A model generated the notes under the pieces. The model was not told where the DNA came from. It worked only from the letters and a program-made list of their open reading frames with translations, and did not search any database. A stretch of DNA of 19,246 bases, taken from the NCBI GenBank assembly GCA_035289305.1, contig DATDXN010000036.1, positions 1-19,246 of the forward strand, in the 5' to 3' direction. This stretch comes from DATDXN01 sp035289305. GTDB taxonomy: Bacteria; Patescibacteriota; Microgenomatia; UBA1406; HO2-37-13b. Of the stretch, positions 11,791-19,112 are shown piece by piece (positions within the stretch are counted from its first letter, which is position 1; each line of letters opens with the position of its first letter). Position numbers and translations under genes: made by a program.

Positions 11791-13803
11791 TCAATAAAAC
11801 AACTCTTTATATACGCTTTGTCTAAAATCAATCGTTTCGATTTCAAAAACCCGTCCTCGTACACCATTATCGTTTGCAACGTTCATATTTCTTCGCAAAA
11901 CAATACGTACATTTCCTGTCCGAAGAGCATAAAGCGGTTCTCCTTGGTGTTTTTTTAATTTCTTGATCCGAAAAATACCTTCCTCATTATACCGACTCAA
12001 AAAATCAAAGATCCTTTCACGATCTGTCTGCGTGAATCTTTTTGTCAATTTCTCCAGCGCCTCGCTGTCTGGGATAACAATAAAATCTTTGATCAAAGGC
12101 AAAATACTGTCTTCTTGCGTTGATAAAGGAAAGAAAACAGAGGCAACCTCTGTTGATTCTTCACGTGTTATCTCTACGGCATGTTTACTCTCGATCTGAC
12201 GGACTTCAGCTTGAGTTGTCTTTCGGACACTTCTCATATTTGCAATCTTTTTCTTAATTTGATCCCCGATAGATACGACAGAAGCAAGAAGCGAATAGTC
12301 AAGCTCTTCTATGATACGAGGATCTTCAATACTATTCCAATCCCATGATAAACCGCCTTTTTTCGTATGAAAAAAAAGCCGCACGCACAATGGGTTTTGG
12401 GGATCAAATTTTCTCCATATGCAATGTATCTGATTTCTTGAGGACTGATCATTTTGTATATGTTGGAAAAATACCTCATCAGGATGAAGCATAGTATGCC
12501 AGGTGATATCCTGTGGGTCTAGATTGATACGCATAGATTTGCCAATGGCGTGAGTTCTCTGTGTAATTGATATGAGTTTGCTTTCCATTTGTTTGCGTCC
12601 GTGATTACCTACAAACGAGGAAGGTTTTATAGGTAAAATCTTCTGTATATCGCTTTGTGTTAAAATAGAAAATTTTTGTTTTTGTAGTTCGTGTACAAGG
12701 TTACGCATTGAAGCTAAAAGAGCACTATAAAATTCTGTCTCTATGCCGTTTTTATGCATAGATGCAATACACCTATAGGCATAAGCCAACTTGTCGAGCG
12801 TATTTATCCCCATAGATAAAAGAACAGCTATTCCAACCGCGGCATTTTCCTGAAGATATGGCATTGCCGCATTTTTGACTTCTCTATAGGCTTCACTACC
12901 GGGCCTAAACAATGCCTCATAGACTTGACTCTGGGCGGTCAAAAAAGAATGTATTATTATTTCAGCTCTTTGCGCTGACTTTCTTTCAATACCAGTGGTA
13001 CCAGTAGCAACCCTGTGAATATCTTTTAAAAAATCTTCCGAAAGACTATTGACGAAATCTGAAATCTTGAGACTTTGCCATTGGATAAACTGATGCATAG
13101 GCACATATTTGAGGATATCATTATTCCATTCCAGAACCTTTTGGAGACGGGCAGGATCAATCCGCAAACAACCCGCTTCAATCATGAATTGACACAACTG
13201 ACTCAATGAAAATTCCGCCGCTTTCTCCTCTTTATCAACAATATCCATGATGGAAAAACTGGCGATTCGTACACACGTAGGTTTTCCATTGTCAATTCTT
13301 ACGACGCGAAAATAATCTTCTGATTGTTGACTGATGTTAGGATGAATATCTTTCAAATACGTTGTAAAATCTTCAAGCAAAGAGAGCATATGACTGGATG
13401 CCCCGATAAACATAGCAAATTCTCGTTGATATTCGTCATCGGATACGGCCTGATCGATTCTTCTTATAACTTTAGCATCAATGAATGTGCAGATTTCATT
13501 TTGTTCAAGAGCATAATCATCATGTTTTTTCACTAATGCTCTATATTGCTGTCTATCAACCCTCATCATCTTACCAACACGTTTCCCAAATTTTCCAAAA
13601 AGATAATCGTTTTCCTTTATAAGCCTTTTATAAGATTTTGTTACTGCCTTTTCTGAAAAACATTCAACAGGATCGGTATAATAACTCTCTAGACGAATGA
13701 TCCCTGTCTTTCCCACAGTGATAGTGTCTTTTTCTCCATTTTGTTCTTCCTTTTCCACATGAACTGGCTTTTCTGTTGTAGAATATGGTCGTGCGCGTTC
13801 CAT
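11791..13803 (-). CDS. Hypothetical protein, 670 residues, with RelE/ParE-like C-terminal domain
   Basis: Residues 1 to about 575 are soluble, mostly helical and not recognised, with several Lys/Glu-rich segments. The last 94 residues (about 577-670) have the pattern of the RelE/ParE toxin fold: two helices (ALEKLTKRF...RERIFDFLSRY), IKKLKKHQGEPLYALRTGNVRIVLRR (the family's K.L.G...LYRLR.GDYRV.Y), then a strand with FEIETIDFRQSVYKELF (usually ...I..I.HR..VY). There is no signal peptide, and no antitoxin-like partner gene lies beside it. Whether the domain cleaves mRNA, binds ribosomes or is purely structural is unknown. A promoter sits just upstream (13810-13837), with only 6 bases to the ATG. 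Confidence 0.75.
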   Translation of the reverse strand: MERARPYSTTEKPVHVEKEEQNGEKDTITVGKTGIIRLESYYTDPVECFSEKAVTKSYKRLIKENDYLFGKFGKRVGKMMRVDRQQYRALVKKHDDYALEQNEICTFIDAKVIRRIDQAVSDDEYQREFAMFIGASSHMLSLLEDFTTYLKDIHPNISQQSEDYFRVVRIDNGKPTCVRIASFSIMDIVDKEEKAAEFSLSQLCQFMIEAGCLRIDPARLQKVLEWNNDILKYVPMHQFIQWQSLKISDFVNSLSEDFLKDIHRVATGTTGIERKSAQRAEIIIHSFLTAQSQVYEALFRPGSEAYREVKNAAMPYLQENAAVGIAVLLSMGINTLDKLAYAYRCIASMHKNGIETEFYSALLASMRNLVHELQKQKFSILTQSDIQKILPIKPSSFVGNHGRKQMESKLISITQRTHAIGKSMRINLDPQDITWHTMLHPDEVFFQHIQNDQSSRNQIHCIWRKFDPQNPLCVRLFFHTKKGGLSWDWNSIEDPRIIEELDYSLLASVVSIGDQIKKKIANMRSVRKTTQAEVRQIESKHAVEITREESTEVASVFFPLSTQEDSILPLIKDFIVIPDSEALEKLTKRFTQTDRERIFDFLSRYNEEGIFRIKKLKKHQGEPLYALRTGNVRIVLRRNMNVANDNGVRGRVFEIETIDFRQSVYKELFY

Positions 13804-13809
13804 ATATAT

Positions 13810-13837
13810 GGTATATACTATATATTTATTAAATCAA
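13810..13837 (-). promoter_or_regulatory. Promoter of the 670-residue gene
   Basis: Minus strand TTGATT (13837-13832), 16-bp spacer, TATACC (13815-13810), then 6 bases to ATG 13803. The -35 overlaps the last codons of the upstream nucleotidyltransferase gene. Confidence 0.5.
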
Positions 13838-14766
13838 CTATCAATGAGGTTTTTTTTCTTCAATTCCTCCTCCACATCATGCGGGAAAAACCAGAGCTGG
13901 GTATCAGTGATGATCTCTGTCGTGCGATGTTTTTCAATCAAAAAACGCTCAAATTTTTTACACAAAAATTCGACAAAATCTCCCCATTTTTCAAACGGCG
14001 AAAAAAGCGCGTGTGTTATAGTTTCATATTTATTTGATATATTGAGATGCTTTTTTTTGCGCTGCCTCATGCGTGCGAGAATAGTGCGCGCATTGGGAAA
14101 AAAATCGAAGACCCAGCGATTTTCCTGCAAAAATCGTGTGTATATTTCTCCTTTGACGACGATCGGCTTCATCTGCAAGATTTCATGGGCGACATACTCG
14201 TTTCTTTTGTGTAGAGGAATCTCAAGATATTCTTCGTCAAAAAAAAGGTTAAAACAAACTTTATCGCATGGATTTTTTTCAGTTCTTCTCCTGCGGACTC
14301 CCGAAAGCTGTGCGAGCAATAAAAGTATCAACCGCATTGTCCACAATCTCCCTTTTTGAGCAATGACGAAAATATCAATATCATCCCTTTTTCCGCTGTG
14401 CAACATCGAAAGCCCACCTGAAATGCCAATAAGCCGTACCTGCGGCAGGAGCGAAACAATTTTCAGGAAAAATAGCGACTTCTGTATCTTGCGTATAGAT
14501 TGTATTGTTTTGACAGTCCTTTTTCCTATAAATATACCATACGGGGGCAGGGCATATATGCGACAATTTTTAATTTTAAATGGTATATTGTGGGGCAATT
14601 GGATTACTTTGGTGATTAAAAGCTTTCTCTCAATAAGTGCATCGAGGACGTGCTTAAGGTTTTTTTTGGTTGTTTTGAGGGGAAAAAAGAGATAGATATC
14701 TTCAAACGAGGGCGCATAGGAGAAATGAGCAAAATAGGTAAGGACGTGTCGAACTGCTTGTTCCAT
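13834..14766 (-). CDS. Nucleotidyltransferase-domain protein
   Basis: A 310-residue protein. Residues 1-60 form a helical, winged-helix-like N-terminus (VRHVLTYFAHFSYAPSFEDI). A pol-beta-type nucleotidyltransferase core follows, with the GG.S signature at 117-120 (GGLS) and the metal pair Asp129/Asp131 in RDDIDIFVI. The region after about 140 is hydrophobic and basic. CPR genomes have many such proteins, whose target is unknown. It starts 6 bases after the stop of the WecG/TagA-like glycosyltransferase gene, with a purine-rich GGGCAAG before the ATG, so it is co-transcribed with it. A role in surface-glycan assembly or its control is inference. Confidence 0.8.
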   Translation of the reverse strand: MEQAVRHVLTYFAHFSYAPSFEDIYLFFPLKTTKKNLKHVLDALIERKLLITKVIQLPHNIPFKIKNCRIYALPPYGIFIGKRTVKTIQSIRKIQKSLFFLKIVSLLPQVRLIGISGGLSMLHSGKRDDIDIFVIAQKGRLWTMRLILLLLAQLSGVRRRRTEKNPCDKVCFNLFFDEEYLEIPLHKRNEYVAHEILQMKPIVVKGEIYTRFLQENRWVFDFFPNARTILARMRQRKKKHLNISNKYETITHALFSPFEKWGDFVEFLCKKFERFLIEKHRTTEIITDTQLWFFPHDVEEELKKKNLIDS

Positions 14767-14772
14767 CTTGCC

Positions 14773-15531
14773 CTATTTTCTCACACGAGAGAGAATTTTG
14801 AAAAGTTCTTTAAACACCAACCATACAAACGAAAACAGGCGCAATTGACGTCTCATCCGCCACGGCTGATGTACGAGGCGAAACAACCATTCAAATCCGA
14901 TCATTTGCATAAATCGAGGCGCTCTGGGGACTTTTTCTGCAAGATAATCAAACGCTCCACCCACCCCCATACACACAATACCCTGTAGCTTTTCCCGATG
15001 TTGATATAACCATAGCTCCTGATAAGGAGATCCAAATGCAGCGAATAAAAAGTGGGGCTTGAAATCAGCAACTATAGTAAATATTTTTTGTTCTTCTTCT
15101 CTCGTTGGTCGTCTGATATTTTTTATACCCTCAATTCCAACCCATAGTATATTTGGGACCCGCACGCTTTGGCATCTAATCACCTCATCTGCTACTTTTG
15201 GTCCTCCGCCAATCAGTACCACTCTTGAGCTTCCTTTATGAGCTATATCAAGGATCTCCTCCATGAGATCGACTCCTGTTATTCGATAACCAATCGGAGT
15301 TTGGAGGAGCATTCCAGCGAGTATCATGCCAACTCCATCAATTATTTTTATTTGGGCTGTCTGGAGAACCTCTTTAAATTCTGGTGTTTTTTCGCTCATG
15401 ATGATGTTTTCAGGATTGAGAGATACTATATGGAAGAAATCTCTAGGGCTTTTTGTATAGTTTTTTATCTTCTCTAGGATATCATTTTTTGAAAGCGCTT
15501 CTACTGGTATCTCAAAAAGTGTATTTCTCAT
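14773..15531 (-). CDS. WecG/TagA/CpsF-family glycosyltransferase (GT26)
   Basis: A 252-residue enzyme of the family that adds ManNAc(A) or similar sugars to polyprenyl-pyrophosphate-linked GlcNAc, in teichoic-acid or exopolysaccharide assembly. The family landmarks are SLNPEN (37-42, with Ser37 where TagA has Thr37), the catalytic Asp65 in IIDGVGM, the glycine-rich VVLIGGGPKVADE, and AFGSPYQELW and GVGGAFDYLAEKVPRAP near the C-terminus. A basic, aromatic C-terminal helix (about 220-250) probably peels onto the membrane. The gene has its own promoter with 6 bases between -10 and ATG 15531. It is followed by the nucleotidyltransferase gene at 13834-14766. Confidence 0.93.
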   Translation of the reverse strand: MRNTLFEIPVEALSKNDILEKIKNYTKSPRDFFHIVSLNPENIIMSEKTPEFKEVLQTAQIKIIDGVGMILAGMLLQTPIGYRITGVDLMEEILDIAHKGSSRVVLIGGGPKVADEVIRCQSVRVPNILWVGIEGIKNIRRPTREEEQKIFTIVADFKPHFLFAAFGSPYQELWLYQHREKLQGIVCMGVGGAFDYLAEKVPRAPRFMQMIGFEWLFRLVHQPWRMRRQLRLFSFVWLVFKELFKILSRVRK

Positions 15532-15537
15532 AGTGAA

Positions 15538-15567
15538 AATATATTTTTATATAAGGTATTTTGACAA
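15538..15567 (-). promoter_or_regulatory. Promoter of the WecG/TagA-like gene
   Basis: Minus strand TTGTCA (15567-15562), 18-bp spacer, TATATT (15543-15538), 6 bases to ATG 15531. Confidence 0.5.
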
Positions 15568-15803
15568 AAATAAAAAATAGTTAATAGTGCTTTTATTGTA
15601 CTATTTTTGTGAACACTATATTTCATTGTCTTATTCTACTATTTTTAATAAAGAAATCAAAATAGCTTACATTTTAATTATATAACTATTTTAATTATTA
15701 TAATATAAAGAAAACACTTTCATTTCTTAATATTTTTTTCGTGCGCTTCTATTTCATGGACTTTCCCCTTTATAAACTTTATAGACTTTATAGGCTTATA
15801 ATA
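15568..15803. other. AT-rich intergenic region between mreB and the WecG-like gene
   Basis: No gene is visible. The stretch is very AT-rich. It holds two direct copies of TACTATTTTT (15599-15608 and 15637-15646), an inverted repeat AAAAATAGT / ACTATTTTT (15573-15581, 15600-15608), and a tandem 9-mer (15768-15794) just past the mreB stop. It may act as terminator and upstream sequence for the flanking minus-strand genes. There is no recognisable DnaA-box cluster. Confidence 0.6.
15768..15794. repeat. Three tandem 9-bp repeats, CTTTATAAA / CTTTATAGA / CTTTATAGG
   Basis: Three units in a row differ at one or two bases. On the minus strand they read TATAAAG-type, like the TTTATAAAG copies at 10501-10525. 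Confidence 0.75.
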
Positions 15804-16829
15804 TTATCTTATCGCTTCTTTATAACTATCAAGATTTTCAATCGCCATCGCAATTCCCCGTATCACGCAGAGTAACGGGTCCTCTGCGATGAAAGACATG
15901 ACGTTCACATGATGGGTAAAGTATTTGTCAATATTGGTTATGAGTGCCGTCCCACCGGTAAGCACGATCCCTCGATCGACAATATCTGCGGCAAGCTCCG
16001 GAGGCGTTTGAGTGAGAACCTCCTTCACCCCCTCCAGAATATTTTTTAAGGGCTTTTGTATCGCGATGGTGACGTCCTCCTCACAAAACTCGATGACCTT
16101 GGGTAAACCAGATTGGAAATCTCGTCCCTTTACCTCCATACGATGATTTGCCTCTTTTATTGTTGTATCAGTTTGTCCGTCAGTACGGTACGCATTACCG
16201 ATCTTCATTTTTATTTCCTCGGCGCTGCGCTCACCAATAATAAGATTATGATTTTTTTTGAGGTACTGCATAATCGCCTCATCAATACGTGTTCCTGCGG
16301 TGGGAATGCTTTTGTAAAGCACGGGCTGACCAAGAGAAATAACCGCAATTTCGCTCGTTCCTCCACCGAGATTGATGATCATATTACCTGAAGGCTGTGA
16401 AATGGGGATTTTCGCCCCCACTGCCGCAGCCAAGGGCTCGCTCATGAGATACACTTCACTCGCTCCTGCAGCCCGACATGCGGCAACTACTGCCCGTTTT
16501 TGGACTTGCGTTGCTCCTCCCGGCACTGCAATCATGACGGTGAGTTTGAAGGAAAACGTGCGCAGGGCTTTTTTCAAAAAATACGTGATGAGCGCCTCGG
16601 TCATGGTATAGTCAGCAATCACACCATCTCGAAGCGGACGCACTGCTATGATAGTGCCGGGCGTCCTCCCAAGCATCTCTCGCGCCTCCTCGCCCACACT
16701 TAGAACCCGCTTATCTTTGTATGAGTAGGCAACGACCGTAGGCTCGTTAAGCACAATTCCCTCTCCTACGACATAGACAAGCGTATTGGCGGTTCCGAGA
16801 TCAATAGCTACTTTTGTCGAAAATCGCAT
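15804..16829 (-). CDS. mreB: Rod-shape-determining actin homologue MreB
   Basis: A 341-residue actin-fold ATPase that forms membrane filaments guiding cell-wall synthesis. Visible motifs are phosphate-1 DLGTANTLVY (10-19), DGVIADY (68-74), SEPLAAAVGAK (130-140, with the catalytic Glu131), phosphate-2 INLGGGTSEIAV (152-163) and the adenosine motif LTGGTALITNID. The length is normal for MreB. Unusual: the phosphate-2 motif has Asn153 where MreB and actin normally have Asp (VVDIGGGTTE); the AAT codon is clear. No mreC, mreD or rodA lies beside it. The start at ATG 16829 gives the standard N-terminus. It is divergent from the PEGA-domain gene across 128 bp of AT-rich sequence. Confidence 0.95.
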   Translation of the reverse strand: MRFSTKVAIDLGTANTLVYVVGEGIVLNEPTVVAYSYKDKRVLSVGEEAREMLGRTPGTIIAVRPLRDGVIADYTMTEALITYFLKKALRTFSFKLTVMIAVPGGATQVQKRAVVAACRAAGASEVYLMSEPLAAAVGAKIPISQPSGNMIINLGGGTSEIAVISLGQPVLYKSIPTAGTRIDEAIMQYLKKNHNLIIGERSAEEIKMKIGNAYRTDGQTDTTIKEANHRMEVKGRDFQSGLPKVIEFCEEDVTIAIQKPLKNILEGVKEVLTQTPPELAADIVDRGIVLTGGTALITNIDKYFTHHVNVMSFIAEDPLLCVIRGIAMAIENLDSYKEAIR

Positions 16830-16957
16830 AAAGATGACAAAAAAGCATGCGAACTTTTATAGAAGATATTGTATACTATTATACTGGAGAGTAAAAAATG
16901 CCTTTTCCAAAAGACTATCTATCTATACATAAAAAGAGTTAAAATATATCAAATGTA

Positions 16958-18151
16958 ATGATTAAATATCTATTTTTTCGAATTTTGTTGGCAGCGGTTT
17001 TTGTTCTCCTTTTGGTCTCTTTGATTTTATATGCTCGCGGCTATCGGCTCAATGTTTCAGAAAAAACTATCACGCCCACGGGCATCCTGGTCGCCTCATC
17101 CTACCCTGATGGAGCAAAAATATTCCTCAATGGAGAACTTAAAGCCGCCACAAACTCCAATCTCACGCTTGCTCCCGGAATTTACTCTGTCAAGATGAGC
17201 AAAGATGGTTACCTACCATGGGAAAAAACCGTGACCATCAAGGGAGAAATTGTGGTCAAAGCCGATGCCTTGCTCCCGCCTCAAAATCCCTCCCTTTCAC
17301 CCATCACGTCACTTGGTGTCACACGAGCACTATTTCTTAAAAAAACCAGTAAAATCATGATTCTCTCTCGCGTGGGAAATGAAGAGAAAGATGGTGTGTA
17401 TTTACTTGAAGGAGCCAAAAAAACCCTCACGCTTTTTAACCCACTAAAATTACTCACACCCATCTCTGCGTTCTCGCAAGAGATTGACTTTTCCCAAAGC
17501 ACGATCGTCTTCTCTCCCAAAAACACCGAAGTGATATTTACCACAGGAACCCCGTCTTCACGCTCATACCTTATCTCCACCGAAAATGAATCCCACGATC
17601 TTTTTGACGTCACGACATCAAAAGAAACGCTTGAAGGCGCCTGGAAAGAGGAAGAAGCTCGATCGGTGCAGAAAATCCTTGAGGCATTTGATGGTCCGTT
17701 TGACCAGGTAGCATCTGATTCATTTCACATCATAGATTTTTCACCCGACGATACGAAAGTCCTCTACGAGGCCACGAAGCAGGCAATTCTCCCACCGGTC
17801 ATTATACCCCCTCTCATTGGTGCAAATCAGACCAAAGAAGAGCGAACTATCTCAAAATCCGGACTATATGTCTATGATCGAAAAGAGGACAAAAATTTCC
17901 TCATACCACACAAACTCTCCCTCATCGGAGACTCGGTTTTGTGGTATCCGGACTCGACGCACCTCGTGATGAATGAAGGAAAACACATCGCCATCGTGGA
18001 CTATGATGGAGAAAATAAGCGGACTGTGTATTCAGGTCCCTATGAGGAAGACTTTCTCGCGGTAACGGAGGAAGGAAAAGTCCTCGTGCTTGCCAATCTC
18101 AATCCCCAAACCAACAAACTCCCTGACGTGTATGCGATTGGAATAAAATAA
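16958..18151 (+). CDS. Membrane-anchored PEGA-domain protein
   Basis: A 397-residue protein with a single N-terminal membrane anchor (residues 4-26, hydrophobic, no cleavage site) and an extracytoplasmic part. Residues about 40-112 are a PEGA domain (ILVASSYPDGAKIFLNGE, then APGIYSVKMSKDGYLPWEKTV), a beta fold common in cell-surface proteins. The remainder (about 120-397) has repeated four-strand patterns, e.g. FSPDDTKVLYEA and LWYPDSTHLVM, resembling a TolB/WD40-type propeller. This architecture is common in CPR genomes, and its function there is unknown. A possible -10, TAAAAT (16940-16945), ends 12 bases before ATG 16958. The gene is divergent from mreB and convergent with the sortase gene. 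Confidence 0.88.
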   Translation: MIKYLFFRILLAAVFVLLLVSLILYARGYRLNVSEKTITPTGILVASSYPDGAKIFLNGELKAATNSNLTLAPGIYSVKMSKDGYLPWEKTVTIKGEIVVKADALLPPQNPSLSPITSLGVTRALFLKKTSKIMILSRVGNEEKDGVYLLEGAKKTLTLFNPLKLLTPISAFSQEIDFSQSTIVFSPKNTEVIFTTGTPSSRSYLISTENESHDLFDVTTSKETLEGAWKEEEARSVQKILEAFDGPFDQVASDSFHIIDFSPDDTKVLYEATKQAILPPVIIPPLIGANQTKEERTISKSGLYVYDRKEDKNFLIPHKLSLIGDSVLWYPDSTHLVMNEGKHIAIVDYDGENKRTVYSGPYEEDFLAVTEEGKVLVLANLNPQTNKLPDVYAIGIK

Positions 18152-18197
18152 GGTTTAAGTATCATTGTTGTGCGACCGGGCAGAAATGGTACTTCTT

Positions 18198-18905
18198 TCA
18201 CTCTACCACCCGTGTAGCAAATACGAGAAGGCGTTTAAAGGTCGTGCCTGCGGGCCAGCACGTCTGCAGGGTCAAAAACTCTTTGGTCGTCTTGCGCGTC
18301 ACATACTCCACCTGTGAGGGCTCGACAATGCGCCTGCCGATAGTCCGGTATACAAACCGCTGATTTTTGTAAAAAATATTGATCTCATCTCCCGGCTCAA
18401 GTTTTGAAAGCAGATAAAAGACGGCATTGTAGGAGCTCACATTCCAAAAATAATCAGTCGAGTGGGCAAACAAAAACATATGTCCTCCCTCCCCTGGAAA
18501 AGCAGTGCCATAGGTGTGCGCCACACCCTGCTCTAAGGCTGGTAAATAGACGTCTTTGCGTGAGGCGTCAACATTGGGTATGATCCGCGCATTTGCGGCA
18601 ATTTTGGGGATGACGATGCTAAACTCACTATCTGCCGGAATAAGCTCTTCAACAGGAGCCACGTTTAAAATGCTTGCGAGAATGCTCTGCGGGGCAGAAG
18701 GAGGAATTTTTTGAGGAGCTTTCCCCTTTTCCCGCACAATATACTGTTTGTGCAATGTTTTTTCGACGACATAGCGGATCTCTTTGGAAACTGGTTTGTA
18801 AAAGGTTTTCCCAATGATAAAGAGCGAGAAAAGAACGAGAAAATTCCCGATCGTGCGAAGTATTAAAATCTTTACAAAGTCCCGCGACAGGGGTTTTTTA
18901 TGCAT
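18198..18905 (-). CDS. Sortase
   Basis: A 235-residue membrane-anchored transpeptidase with one N-terminal helix (about 13-33), a linker, and a sortase beta-barrel from about 95. The catalytic triad is complete: His148 in LFAHS, Cys216 in LQTCWP and Arg225 in TFKRLLVF. The sequence around the Cys (TLQTCWPAGTTFKR) is typical of CPR and class E/F-like sortases. Sortases cut LPxTG-like sorting signals and join proteins to the envelope or to pilins. No obvious sorting-signal substrate is in this window. The start at ATG 18905 is supported by an extended -10 promoter 8 bases upstream. Confidence 0.92.
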   Translation of the reverse strand: MHKKPLSRDFVKILILRTIGNFLVLFSLFIIGKTFYKPVSKEIRYVVEKTLHKQYIVREKGKAPQKIPPSAPQSILASILNVAPVEELIPADSEFSIVIPKIAANARIIPNVDASRKDVYLPALEQGVAHTYGTAFPGEGGHMFLFAHSTDYFWNVSSYNAVFYLLSKLEPGDEINIFYKNQRFVYRTIGRRIVEPSQVEYVTRKTTKEFLTLQTCWPAGTTFKRLLVFATRVVE

Positions 18906-18913
18906 AAAGAAGC

Positions 18914-18940
18914 ATTATAGCATAGTTTGTATAAGTTCAA
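18914..18940 (-). promoter_or_regulatory. Extended -10 promoter of the sortase gene
   Basis: Minus strand TTGAAC (18940-18935), 15-bp spacer, TGC-TATAAT (-10 at 18919-18914), 8 bases to ATG 18905. The TG dinucleotide before the -10 and the perfect TATAAT compensate for the short spacer. Confidence 0.6.
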
Positions 18941-18947
18941 CTTTGGG

Positions 18948-19019
18948 TGTTCCCAGTAGGAATCGAACCTACATCTACCGCTTAGGAGACAGTTGCTCTA
19001 TCCATTGAGCTATGGGAAC
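18948..19019 (-). tRNA. tRNA-Arg (anticodon CCU)
   Basis: The minus strand folds into a full 72-base cloverleaf: acceptor stem GTTCCCA / TGGGAAC with discriminator A, D-stem GCTC / GAGC, an anticodon stem ACTGT / GCGGT with loop CTCCTAA giving anticodon CCT, and T-stem GTAGG / CCTAC with the invariant TTCGATT loop. It reads AGG codons. The 3' CCA is not encoded (the next bases are CCC). The anticodon stem contains two G-U pairs. Confidence 0.93.
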
Positions 19020-19024
19020 AAATC

Positions 19025-19052
19025 AGAATAACGCAGACACTCGATTTTTCAA
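19025..19052 (-). promoter_or_regulatory. Promoter of tRNA-Arg
   Basis: Minus strand TTGAAA (19052-19047), 16-bp spacer, TATTCT (19030-19025), 5 bases before the tRNA 5' end. Confidence 0.5.
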
Positions 19053-19112
19053 AGCTCGCATATATTTTAACACACTCCCTCCTTTTTTTATTCTTACACA
19101 ACACATACCATA

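Noticed and set aside
15532..15803. The AT-rich region as a replication origin
   Set aside because: No DnaA-box cluster, no dnaA or dnaN gene nearby, and its repeats are short and irregular.
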